64,000 nucleotides of DNA, taken from contig NZ_JANIIC010000047.1 of the NCBI RefSeq assembly GCF_024519315.1, positions 31,044 through 95,043 of the forward strand. Direction: 5' to 3'. Under the pieces are notes generated by a model. That model searched no databases and was not told the DNA's origin. It saw only the letters and a program-made list of their open reading frames with translations. This document shows positions 16,721 to 25,145 of the stretch, piece by piece (positions within the stretch are counted from its first letter, which is position 1; the number at the start of each line of letters is the position of its first letter). Position numbers and translations under genes: made by a program. This DNA comes from Streptomyces malaysiensis subsp. samsunensis. GTDB taxonomy: Bacteria > Actinomycetota > Actinomycetes > Streptomycetales > Streptomycetaceae.

Positions 16721-16741
16721 CCGACCCCCCGTGGGCCGTCC

Positions 16742-18340
16742 TCAGTTGCCCTTCCCGAGCTCCCACAGCTGAAGCATGGTCGAGGAGTCGAAGGCGTACT
16801 CGGCGCCCGTGACGTTCCCGCGGGCGGCCACGTAGGTGTTGCCCTGCCACAGCGGGAGGTAGGGCACATCGCTGGCGACGGCGTTCTGGATGGACTGGAA
16901 GTCCTTGTCGGCGAGGCTGCGCTGGGCCTCCTGCCGGGTCTTGGGGATCAGCTCGTCCTGGATGGTGCTGTTGCGGTAGGGCGAGTTGAGGAAGTTGTCC
17001 TTGGTGAGGAAGGGCGCGGTGTAGCTGTCCGGGTCGGGGAAGTCGGGCAGCCAGCCCATCCCGGAGGCGGAGAACTCGCGCTTGACGAGCGCGGGGCGGA
17101 ACTCCCGCCACGGGTAGCCCTTGATGGTGACGGAGAAGAGGCCGCTGCTGTTGAGCTGCTTCTGAAGCTCCTTGAACTCCGCCGCCGTCTCCGGGCCGTA
17201 GTGGTCCGTGGTGTAGGTCAGCTTCAGCTTCACCGGGGTGCTGATACCGGCGTCGTGCAGCACGCTCCGGGCGACATCCGGGTCCGGGTCGCCGTACTCG
17301 TTGTGGAACGAGTTGATGTGCGAGGAGATGCTGGTGGGGATCATCGAGTACAGGGGCTCGGCGGTCCGCTTGTACACATCGCGCACCAGCGCCTGGCGGT
17401 CCACGAGATGGGCGATGGCCTGCCGGACCGCCTTGTCCTTGACCGTCGGGTCGGAGGTGTTGAACACCAGATAGCGGATGCCCTGGCCGGAGGACTCGAA
17501 GAGGCGGACGCCCTTGATCTCGCCCTTGTTGAGCTTGTCGAGCTGCTCGGGCGAGAAGCCGCGGTGGACCACGTCGATGTCGCCCTTGACCAGCGCCTGC
17601 TCCATGGTCGAGGCGGAGTCGTAGAACCGCATCTCGGCCTTGTCGGACTTCGGCTGGACATCGCCCTTGTAGTGGGGGTTCTTGGTGAAGACGACCTTGA
17701 CCAGCTTGTTGTTGCGCACCTCGGTCTTCGCCGAGTACGGGCCCGAGCCGGTCATCTCGAAGCCGTCGCGCAGCGCGTCCGGCTTGTAGACCTCGCTGTC
17801 CAGGATCGCGGCGGCCGGGGTGGTGAGCTTGGACGGGAAGGTCGCGTCCGGCTGCGAGAGGTGGATGACGATCTCTCGGTCGCTGGGGGTCTCGATCTTG
17901 TCGACGTTGGACAACAGGGACTTGGTCCCGTTGGGGTCGTCGATGCGCAGCACGCGATCGAGGGAGAACTTGACGTCCTTGGAGGTCAGGTCGTGACCGT
18001 TGGAGAACTTCAGCCCGCTTCGCAGCGTGCAGCGGTACTGCTCGCTCTGTCTGTCCTGGAAGCCGCATTTCTCGGCCGCGTCGGGTATTGGCTCGGTGCC
18101 CGAACGGGGCAGTCTCATCAGCGTCTGGAAGGTGTTGTGCAACACGCTCCAGGAGGCGAAGTCATAGGCGAGGGCCGGATCCAGTGGCGCGGGCGCCACC
18201 TTCGACGCCTCTATGCGGTCCGTGCTGCCCAGGACGATCGCCTCACCGTCCGAGCCCGAGCCGTCGGTACCACCGCACGCGGCGAGCGTGGAGATCAGGA
18301 GGCCGGCCACAGCCGGCAGCACCAGCGACTTGCGCGTCAT
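16742..18340 (-). CDS. ABC transporter substrate-binding lipoprotein, family 5 (peptide/nickel type)
   Basis: Extracellular solute-binding lipoprotein of 532 aa. I chose ATG 18340 (AGGGAG upstream) over the in-frame ATG at 18361. The signal peptide ends in lipobox LAAC, and the mature protein has the SBP family 5 fold, with GLKFSNGHDLTSKDVKFSLDR and the central GSGPYS segment. No permease or ATPase genes are adjacent, so it is an orphan or works with a transporter encoded elsewhere. Its tail is duplicated in the remnant just downstream. Confidence 0.93.
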   Translation of the reverse strand: MTRKSLVLPAVAGLLISTLAACGGTDGSGSDGEAIVLGSTDRIEASKVAPAPLDPALAYDFASWSVLHNTFQTLMRLPRSGTEPIPDAAEKCGFQDRQSEQYRCTLRSGLKFSNGHDLTSKDVKFSLDRVLRIDDPNGTKSLLSNVDKIETPSDREIVIHLSQPDATFPSKLTTPAAAILDSEVYKPDALRDGFEMTGSGPYSAKTEVRNNKLVKVVFTKNPHYKGDVQPKSDKAEMRFYDSASTMEQALVKGDIDVVHRGFSPEQLDKLNKGEIKGVRLFESSGQGIRYLVFNTSDPTVKDKAVRQAIAHLVDRQALVRDVYKRTAEPLYSMIPTSISSHINSFHNEYGDPDPDVARSVLHDAGISTPVKLKLTYTTDHYGPETAAEFKELQKQLNSSGLFSVTIKGYPWREFRPALVKREFSASGMGWLPDFPDPDSYTAPFLTKDNFLNSPYRNSTIQDELIPKTRQEAQRSLADKDFQSIQNAVASDVPYLPLWQGNTYVAARGNVTGAEYAFDSSTMLQLWELGKGN

Positions 18341-18678
18341 CGTCGGGAGTCTCCCTGCCATCGATCAACTACTCGCGACGACATTAGTCCGAGGCGCCAG
18401 CCATGCTCAGACACAACGAAGTTGAGGCGATATCACGCCCCGATAACGCGCGATCATCGACCGATATCCGGACGCGGCCGCGATTCATACGGGATGCCAT
18501 CAATCCGGACACTTGGGCTCACCCAAATCGCACCAGACGGGACGCGCGGGAGAGATCCACAACACTCGTCCACGGCATATGCAGTGATAAACATCACGTT
18601 CCATTGTCGCCAACGGATCGCGAAAAGTACGCCCGCGCTATTCAGTCTGCAATTTACAGAAATACGCTCGGTGCGCGA
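18341..18678. other. Intergenic region between SBP gene and HAD gene
   Basis: 338 bp of comparatively AT-richer sequence (for example around 18585-18670), without a convincing open frame. It must carry the SBP promoter on the minus strand. I see no clear operator or terminator. Confidence 0.5.
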
Positions 18679-19380
18679 TCAGTGCATTGCAGTGACCACA
18701 GTGCGCAAGAAATCGAGATCGACTTCTTCGAGCGAACCGACGACCGTACGCCCCACCGCGGCCTCGATCGGCACCACGGACGGCACCGCGACCACCCGGC
18801 ACCCGGCCGCCTCCGCGGCCCGTACACCCGTGTGGGTGTCCTCGATGACCACGCACCGCCCCGGCTCGGCGGCGAGCCCGGAGGCGGCGAACAGATACGG
18901 CTCCGGATGCGGCTTGGTCAGCTCGACCTCGTCGCCCGCGACCGTCAGGGTGAAGTGCTCCGGGCCGATCGAGCGCAGGACCCGGTCCATCACCCGGCGG
19001 TGGGAGGCGGAGACCAGGGCGGTGGGGATGGAGTGCGCGGCCAGCTCGATGAGCAGCCGGCGGGCGCCGGGCAGCATCGGCACACTGCCGTCGATCAGCT
19101 CGGTGAAACGGCTGTTGAGCAGGCCGGTGAGCTCGGCGAGGGCGATCTCGGCGCCGGTGGCCTCGATCAGGAACTGGGCGCTGCGCGACATCGGACCGCC
19201 CACGACCACCTGGCGGTACTCCTCGGCGAGCGCATGGCCGAGCTCGGCGAAGATGGCGACTTCGGCGTCCCACCAGATGCCCTCGGTGTCGACCAGGGTG
19301 CCGTCCATGTCGAGCAGCACGGCTTGCAGAGCCGAGCCTTCGGCCGTACGAGTGTCGACGGCGGGGATGCTGCTGGTCAT
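18679..19380 (-). CDS. HAD-superfamily phosphatase (beta-phosphoglucomutase-like)
   Basis: Predicted phosphohydrolase of 233 aa. ATG 19380 is preceded by GGAGG. Motif I LLDMDGTLVDTE carries the Asp nucleophile and acid/base Asp, Ser in VSASH is motif II, Lys in KPHPEPYLFA motif III, and VIEDTHTGVRAA motif IV, with a helical cap between motifs I and II. Substrate is unclear. It lies 149 nt downstream of metH on the same strand. Confidence 0.93.
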   Translation of the reverse strand: MTSSIPAVDTRTAEGSALQAVLLDMDGTLVDTEGIWWDAEVAIFAELGHALAEEYRQVVVGGPMSRSAQFLIEATGAEIALAELTGLLNSRFTELIDGSVPMLPGARRLLIELAAHSIPTALVSASHRRVMDRVLRSIGPEHFTLTVAGDEVELTKPHPEPYLFAASGLAAEPGRCVVIEDTHTGVRAAEAAGCRVVAVPSVVPIEAAVGRTVVGSLEEVDLDFLRTVVTAMH

Positions 19381-19529
19381 CCAAACACCTCCGGGTAAGG
19401 GGCACGAAGGCCGGCCCCCTTCCACGGACGGGAAGGCGACCGGCCTCTACCGGATCGACCAGTTTACGTCGCGCCGCGCCGACGCGCCTCGTGGCCGCCG
19501 TAAGGCGGCCACGAACGGCCTCCGGAGGG

Positions 19530-22500
19530 CTACCGCGCGTTGAAGTACTTCGCCTCCGGGTGGTGGATCACGATGGCGTCCGTGGACTGCTCGGGGTGGA
19601 GCTGGAACTCCTCCGAGAGCTTCACCCCGATCCGCTCGGGTCCCAGCAGATCGGCGATCTTCGCGCGGTCCTCCAGGTCGGGGCAGGCGCCGTAGCCCAG
19701 CGAGAAGCGCGCGCCGCGGTACTTCAGCGCGAACATGTCCTCCATCTCGCCCGGGTCCTCACCGGCGAAGCCCAGCTCGGCGCGGACCCGGGCGTGCCAG
19801 TACTCGGCCAGCGCCTCCGCCAGCTGGACGGACAGACCGTGCAGCTCCAGATAGTCGCGGTAGGAGTCGGCGGCGAACAGCTCGGCGGTCATCTCGCCGA
19901 TCTTCGAGCCGACGGTCACCACCTGGAGGCCGACGACATCGGTCTCCCCGGACTCCTCGGGCCGGAAGAAGTCGGCCAGGCACAGCCGGCGGCCGCGGCG
20001 CTGGCGCGGGAAGGTGAAGCGGGTGCGCTCGCTGCCGTCCTCGTTCAGCAGGACCAGGTCGTCGCCCTTGGAGACGCACGGGAAGTAGCCGTAGACCACG
20101 GCCGCCTCCAGCAGGTTCCCGGTGTGCAGCCGGTCCAGCCAGCCGCGCAGCCGGGGCCGGCCCTCGCGCTCCACCAGTTCCTCATAGCCGGGGCCATCGC
20201 CGGTGCGGGACTGCTTGAGCCCCCACTGGCCCTTGAAGAGCGCCCCCTCGTCCAGCCAGGAGGCGTAGTCGGCCTGCTGGATGCCCTTGACGACGCGGGT
20301 GCCCCAGAAGGGCGGGGTGGGTACGGGGTTGTCGGTGGCCACGTCGGAGCGCGCCGGGCCCTGGTCCGGCTCCGGCTCCCGCACCTGGGCGGCGCGCTGG
20401 GGGACGCGGCGCTGCCGGAGCTCGGGGAGCGTGGCGCCGGGCACCCCGCGCTTGACGGCGATCAGGGCGTCCATGAGCCGCAGCCCCTCGAAGGCGTCGC
20501 GGGCGTAGCGCACCTCGCCCTCGTAGATCTCGTGCAGATCCTGTTCGACATAGGCCCGGGTGAGGGCGGCGCCGCCGAGGATCACGGGGTAGTCGGCGGC
20601 CAGCTTGCGCTGGTTGAGCTCCTCCAGGTTCTCCTTCATGATCACCGTGGACTTCACCAGCAGCCCGGACATGCCGATCACATCGGCCCGGTGCTCCTCG
20701 GCGGCCTCCAGGATCGCGGAGACCGGCTGCTTGATGCCGAGGTTGACCACGTTGTAGCCGTTGTTGGACAGGATGATGTCCACGAGGTTCTTACCGATGT
20801 CATGGACGTCGCCGCGGACGGTGGCCAGCACGATGGTGCCCTTGCCCTCGTCGTCCGACTTCTCCATGTGCGGCTCCAAGTGCGCCACGGCCGTCTTCAT
20901 GACCTCGGCGGACTGGAGGACGAACGGCAGCTGCATCTGGCCGGAGCCGAACAGCTCGCCGACCACCTTCATGCCGTCCAGCAGCGTCTCGTTGACGATG
21001 TCGAGGGCGGGGCGCTCCTGGAGGGCCTCGTCGAGGTCGGCCTCCAGGCCGTTGCGCTCACCGTCGATGATGCGCCGCTTGAGGCGCTCCTCCAGGGGCA
21101 GCGCGGCCAGCTCCTCGGCCTTGCCCGCCTTGAGGGACTTGGCGGTGGCGCCCTCGAAGAGCCCCATCAGCTTCTGCAGCGGGTCATAGCCCTCGGCGCG
21201 GCGGTCGTAGATCAGGTCCAGGGCCGTCTCGACCTGCTCCTCCTCGAACCGCGCGATCGGCAGGATCTTGGAGGCGTGCACGATCGCCGAGTCCAGGCCC
21301 GCCTTGACGCATTCGTCGAGGAAGACGGAGTTGAGCACGATGCGGGCGGCCGGGTTGAGGCCGAAGGAGATGTTCGACAGGCCGAGGGTGGTCTGGACGT
21401 CCGGGTGGCGCCGCTTGAGCTCGCGGATCGCCTCGATGGTGGCGATGCCGTCCTTGCGGGACTCCTCCTGACCGGTGCAGATGGTGAAGGTCAGACAGTC
21501 GATGAGGATGTCGTCCTCGCGGATGCCCCAGTTGCCGGTCAGATCGGCGATCAGCCGCTCGGCGATCTCCACCTTGTGCTCCGGCGTGCGGGCCTGGCCC
21601 TCCTCGTCGATGGTCAGCGCGATCAGGGCGGCGCCGTGCTCCCGCGCGAGCCCGGTGACCTTGGCGAACCGCGACTCGGGGCCGTCCCCGTCCTCGTAGT
21701 TGACGGAGTTGATGACCGCGCGTCCGCCGAGCTTCTCCAGCCCGGCCCGGATGACGTCGACCTCGGTGGAGTCCAGGACGATGGGGAGGGTGGAGGCGGT
21801 GGCGAACCGCCCGGCCAGCTCCTCCATGTCCGCCACGCCGTCCCGGCCGACGTAGTCCACGCACAGGTCGAGCAGATGGGCGCCCTCGCGGATCTGCTCC
21901 CGGGCCATCTCCACGCAGTCGTCCCAGCGGCCCTCCAGCATGGCCTCGCGGAACTTCTTGGAGCCGTTGGCGTTGGTGCGCTCGCCGATCGCCAGATACG
22001 AGGTGTCCTGGCGGAACGGCACGGTCTGGTAGAGCGAGGCGGCGCCGGGCTCGGGGCGCGGGGAGCGCTCGGTGGGGGTCAGCTCGCGGACCCGCTCGAC
22101 GACCTGGCGCAGATGCTCGGGGGTGGTCCCGCAGCAGCCGCCGACCAGGGAGAGCCCGTACTCGCGGACGAAGGTCTCCTGGGCGTCGGCCAGTTCGCCG
22201 GGGGTGAGGGGGTAGTGGGCGCCGTCCTTGCCCAGCACCGGAAGGCCGGCGTTGGGCATGCAGGACAGCGGGATACGGGAGTGGCGGGCGAGATGGCGCA
22301 GGTGCTCGCTCATCTCGGCGGGGCCGGTGGCGCAGTTGAGGCCGATCATGTCGATGCCGAGCGGCTCGAGGGCGGTGAGCGCCGCGCCGATCTCGGAGCC
22401 GAGCAGCATGGTGCCGGTGGTCTCGACGGTGACCGAGCAGATCACGGGGAGGTTGGCACCGGTGGCGTCCAGGGCGCGGCGGGCGCCGATGATCGCGGCC

Positions 22501-23036
22501 TTGGTCTGGAGCAGGTCCTGGGTGGTCTCCACCAGGAGGGCGTCCGCGCCGCCGGCGATCATGCCCTCGGCGTTGGCCTGGTAGGCGTCGCGGAGGGTGG
22601 TGTAGGGCGCGTGGCCGAGGGTGGGCAGCTTGGTGCCGGGGCCCATCGAGCCGAGCACCCAGCGCTGGCGTCCATCGGCGCCGAACTCGTCGGCGACCTC
22701 ACGGGCGATCCGGGCGCCGGCCTCGGAGAGCTCATGGACGCGGTGGGGGATGTCGTACTCGCCGAGCGCCGCGTGGTTGGCGCCGAAGGTGTTGGTCTCG
22801 ACACAGTCCACACCGGCGGCGTAGTACGCCTCGTGGACCGAGCGGACGATGTCCGGGCGGGTGACGTTGAGGATCTCGTTGCAGCCTTCGAGCTGCTGGA
22901 AGTCGTCGAGACTGGGGTCCTGAGCCTGGAGCATCGTCCCCATCGCGCCGTCGGCGACCACCACGCGGGTGGCCAGCGCTTCACGAAGCGCGTCGGCTCG
23001 GGCGGCGGATGTGGGCGATGGCGTGTACGAGGCCAT
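19530..23036 (-). CDS. metH: Cobalamin-dependent methionine synthase MetH
   Basis: Transfers a methyl group from 5-methyltetrahydrofolate to homocysteine via cobalamin. At 1168 aa it has the full domain order: homocysteine-binding barrel with zinc ligands (NCATGPAEM region and GGCCGTTPEH), pterin-binding barrel beginning near SYLAIGERTNANGSKKFREAM, cobalamin cap, B12 domain with the cobalt-ligating GDVHDIGKN, and C-terminal reactivation domain ending HPEAKYFNAR. The reading frame is intact. It is divergent from gylR; its leader contains a short hairpin but no recognisable cobalamin riboswitch. Confidence 0.97.
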   Translation of the reverse strand: MASYTPSPTSAARADALREALATRVVVADGAMGTMLQAQDPSLDDFQQLEGCNEILNVTRPDIVRSVHEAYYAAGVDCVETNTFGANHAALGEYDIPHRVHELSEAGARIAREVADEFGADGRQRWVLGSMGPGTKLPTLGHAPYTTLRDAYQANAEGMIAGGADALLVETTQDLLQTKAAIIGARRALDATGANLPVICSVTVETTGTMLLGSEIGAALTALEPLGIDMIGLNCATGPAEMSEHLRHLARHSRIPLSCMPNAGLPVLGKDGAHYPLTPGELADAQETFVREYGLSLVGGCCGTTPEHLRQVVERVRELTPTERSPRPEPGAASLYQTVPFRQDTSYLAIGERTNANGSKKFREAMLEGRWDDCVEMAREQIREGAHLLDLCVDYVGRDGVADMEELAGRFATASTLPIVLDSTEVDVIRAGLEKLGGRAVINSVNYEDGDGPESRFAKVTGLAREHGAALIALTIDEEGQARTPEHKVEIAERLIADLTGNWGIREDDILIDCLTFTICTGQEESRKDGIATIEAIRELKRRHPDVQTTLGLSNISFGLNPAARIVLNSVFLDECVKAGLDSAIVHASKILPIARFEEEQVETALDLIYDRRAEGYDPLQKLMGLFEGATAKSLKAGKAEELAALPLEERLKRRIIDGERNGLEADLDEALQERPALDIVNETLLDGMKVVGELFGSGQMQLPFVLQSAEVMKTAVAHLEPHMEKSDDEGKGTIVLATVRGDVHDIGKNLVDIILSNNGYNVVNLGIKQPVSAILEAAEEHRADVIGMSGLLVKSTVIMKENLEELNQRKLAADYPVILGGAALTRAYVEQDLHEIYEGEVRYARDAFEGLRLMDALIAVKRGVPGATLPELRQRRVPQRAAQVREPEPDQGPARSDVATDNPVPTPPFWGTRVVKGIQQADYASWLDEGALFKGQWGLKQSRTGDGPGYEELVEREGRPRLRGWLDRLHTGNLLEAAVVYGYFPCVSKGDDLVLLNEDGSERTRFTFPRQRRGRRLCLADFFRPEESGETDVVGLQVVTVGSKIGEMTAELFAADSYRDYLELHGLSVQLAEALAEYWHARVRAELGFAGEDPGEMEDMFALKYRGARFSLGYGACPDLEDRAKIADLLGPERIGVKLSEEFQLHPEQSTDAIVIHHPEAKYFNAR

Positions 23037-23072
23037 GGATGTGCTCCCTGGAGTGCGACGGCTGTCGGCTTT

Positions 23073-23095
23073 GCGCCCTCCCCGGGGGAAGGCGC
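23073..23095 (-). other. Short hairpin in the metH leader
   Basis: Inverted repeat of 11-bp arms with one wobble pair around a single central base, 36 nt upstream of the metH start codon. It could affect transcription or translation of metH; no known riboswitch class is recognised. Confidence 0.4.
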
Positions 23096-23243
23096 ACCAC
23101 GCCAGGGTAGCCGCCAGTGGTCATTTCACGATGGTCGTTCCATCAGCCGGGATGAACACGGCCGATCGGCCCCCGGTGGGCCCGCTGATCGCCGACACAC
23201 GGCCTCGCTGTACCGCGGGGTCGACATGGACCGATAGTGTTCA

Positions 23244-23255
23244 GCATTGTCGAAC
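23244..23255. promoter_or_regulatory. Candidate GylR-binding element upstream of gylR
   Basis: GCATTGTCGAAC occurs here, 22 nt before the gylR start, and again exactly at 24179-24190 upstream of glpF. It is flanked by GTTC...GAAC dyad symmetry. Position and recurrence suggest autoregulation by the IclR-type protein (inference). Confidence 0.5.
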
Positions 23256-23276
23256 CGCAGTCAGGAGGGGTTGGCG

Positions 23277-24041
23277 ATGGCACGGAACATCCAGTCGTTG
23301 GAGCGCGCCGCCGCGATGCTACGCCTGCTCGCCGGTGGTGAGCGACGTCTGGGGCTGTCCGACATCGCATCCACTCTGGGGCTGGCCAAGGGCACCGCGC
23401 ACGGCATATTGCGCACCCTCCAGCAGGAGGGTTTCGTCGAGCAGGACGAGGCGTCCGGCCGCTATCAGCTCGGCGCGGAGCTGCTGCGCCTGGGCAACAG
23501 CTATCTGGACGTGCACGAGCTGCGCGCCCGCGCCCTGGTGTGGACCGACGACCTGGCCCGCTCCAGCGGCGAGAGCGTGTACCTGGGCGTGCTGCACCAG
23601 CAGGGCGTGCTGATCGTCCACCATGTCTTCCGGCCGGACGACAGCCGCCAGGTGCTGGAGGTCGGCGCGATGCACCCGCTGCACTCCACGGCCCTGGGCA
23701 AGGTGCTCTCCGCGTACGACCCGGTCGCCCACACCGAGGTGACCGAGACCGAGCGCAGGGTGTTCACCCCCCGCACGGTGACCGGGGAGCCCGAGTTCGA
23801 GGGCGTCCTGGACCTGACCCGGGCGCGTGGCTGGGGCTCCGATGTGGAGGAGACCTGGGAGGGCGTCGCGTCGGTCGCGGCGCCCATCCACGACCGACGC
23901 CGGCTGCCGGTGGGCGCGGTGGGGATCACGGGCGCGGTCGAGCGGGTGTGCGACGGCGGGGAGCTGCGCTCCGAGCTCGTGGCCGCCGTAAGGGACTGCG
24001 CCCGCGCCGTCTCCCGGGACCTGGGTGCCCTGCGCTTCTGA
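23277..24041 (+). CDS. gylR: IclR-family glycerol operon regulator GylR
   Basis: Transcriptional regulator of 254 aa; ATG 23277 follows AGGAGGGG. The N-terminal winged helix-turn-helix (SLERAAAMLRLLAGG through GLAKGTAHGILRTLQQEGF) is followed by an IclR effector-binding domain (HPLHSTALGKVLSAY and the C-terminal GAVGITGAV segment). Order and orientation, gylR then glpF-glpK-glpD, match the Streptomyces gyl locus, where GylR represses the operon and is relieved by a glycerol-derived inducer. A separate promoter for glpF lies in the 276-bp gap after it. Confidence 0.93.
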   Translation: MARNIQSLERAAAMLRLLAGGERRLGLSDIASTLGLAKGTAHGILRTLQQEGFVEQDEASGRYQLGAELLRLGNSYLDVHELRARALVWTDDLARSSGESVYLGVLHQQGVLIVHHVFRPDDSRQVLEVGAMHPLHSTALGKVLSAYDPVAHTEVTETERRVFTPRTVTGEPEFEGVLDLTRARGWGSDVEETWEGVASVAAPIHDRRRLPVGAVGITGAVERVCDGGELRSELVAAVRDCARAVSRDLGALRF

Positions 24042-24178
24042 ATCGTGCCGGTGGGCGCCGATCAGCCCCCATATGCCGTGATGACCGGCTTCATCACGGT
24101 TTCACATACGTGCGATTTTTCCCTCACACGACCCTTGACGGGGTCTTCGGCGTGAAGAAAACTGCCGTTCATCGGTCG

Positions 24179-24203
24179 GCATTGTCGAACACCTGACGAC
24201 AAT
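24179..24203. promoter_or_regulatory. Candidate GylR operator upstream of glpF
   Basis: Contains the 12-mer GCATTGTCGAAC also found before gylR and a perfect inverted repeat ATTGTCG (24181-24187) / CGACAAT (24197-24203) with a 9-nt spacer, 115-139 nt before the glpF start. The surrounding gap 24042-24317 also has a TTGACG box at 24135-24140 but no gene. Confidence 0.5.
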
Positions 24204-24317
24204 ATTCGCTATGGTGGACTCGCCGCGGGCCGACCAACGCCCTCCCACGAGGGCGCGGACCACCGGTGAGAACCCGGGGGTTCGCCTTCCCCTGGACGAA
24301 GGACAAAGGAGTCGCGG

Positions 24318-25112
24318 GTGTCCAGCTCCGACATCTTCATCGGCGAGACCATCGGTACCGCCGTACTCACTCTGCTCGGCTGCGGTGTCGTCGCCGGCGT
24401 TGTCTTGAAGCAATCCAAGGCGTTCGAGGCCGGGTGGGTCGCCATCACCCTCGGGTGGGGCTTCGCCGTGCTCACCGGCGCCTATATCTCCGCGCCGCTC
24501 TCGGGGGCGCACCTCAACCCGGCGGTGACGCTCGGCCTCGCCATCAAGGGCGGTGTCGAGTGGAGCAAGGTGCCCGTCTACTTCCTCGGGCAGATGCTCG
24601 GCGCGGTGATCGGCGCCTCGCTGGTGTGGCTCGCCTACCTCGGCCACTTCCACGCCCATCTCAAGGACCGCGAGATCGTCGGCGGCCCGGGCGCCCAGGA
24701 CACGGTGGTGGCGGACCGGCAGCAGGCCGGTGACGCCGGCCCGGTGCTGGGCGTCTTCTCCACCGGTCCCGAGATCCGCAACGTCGGCCAGAACCTGGCC
24801 ACCGAGATCATCGCCACGGCCGTACTGGTGCTCGCCATCCTCACCCAGGGGCTCAACGGCGACGGCAAGGGCCTGGGTGTCATCGGCGCCATGATCACCG
24901 CCTTCGTGGTGGTCGGCATCGGCCTCTCGCTCGGCGGCCCGACCGGTTACGCCATCAACCCGGCGCGTGACCTGGGCCCCCGTATCGCTCACGCCCTCCT
25001 GCCGCTGCCCAACAAGGGCGGCTCGGACTGGGGCTACGCCTGGATCCCCGTCGTCGGCCCGCTCATCGGCGGTGCCATCGCCGGCGGGATCTACGAGATC
25101 GCCTTCGCCTAG
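24318..25112 (+). CDS. glpF: Glycerol uptake facilitator (aquaglyceroporin)
   Basis: Membrane channel for glycerol, 264 aa, GTG 24318 with AAGGAG upstream. Six membrane segments and the two half-helix motifs HLNPAVTLG and GYAINPARDLGPR; the Asp after the second NPA-R is typical of glycerol facilitators rather than water-only aquaporins. First gene of the glpFKD operon, 33 nt before glpK. Confidence 0.96.
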   Translation: MSSSDIFIGETIGTAVLTLLGCGVVAGVVLKQSKAFEAGWVAITLGWGFAVLTGAYISAPLSGAHLNPAVTLGLAIKGGVEWSKVPVYFLGQMLGAVIGASLVWLAYLGHFHAHLKDREIVGGPGAQDTVVADRQQAGDAGPVLGVFSTGPEIRNVGQNLATEIIATAVLVLAILTQGLNGDGKGLGVIGAMITAFVVVGIGLSLGGPTGYAINPARDLGPRIAHALLPLPNKGGSDWGYAWIPVVGPLIGGAIAGGIYEIAFA

Positions 25113-25145
25113 CCCACCCCACCCATCGCAGGAGAGCAGCAGATC

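Noticed and set aside
19491..23237. Very long plus-strand open frame antisense to metH
   Set aside because: It mirrors metH codon structure, has low-complexity Leu/Gly/Val/Asp composition and no domain; metH is intact on the other strand.
23037..23246. Possible cobalamin riboswitch before metH
   Set aside because: No B12-box or conserved core elements were found; only a short hairpin and a chance CCACTGG segment.
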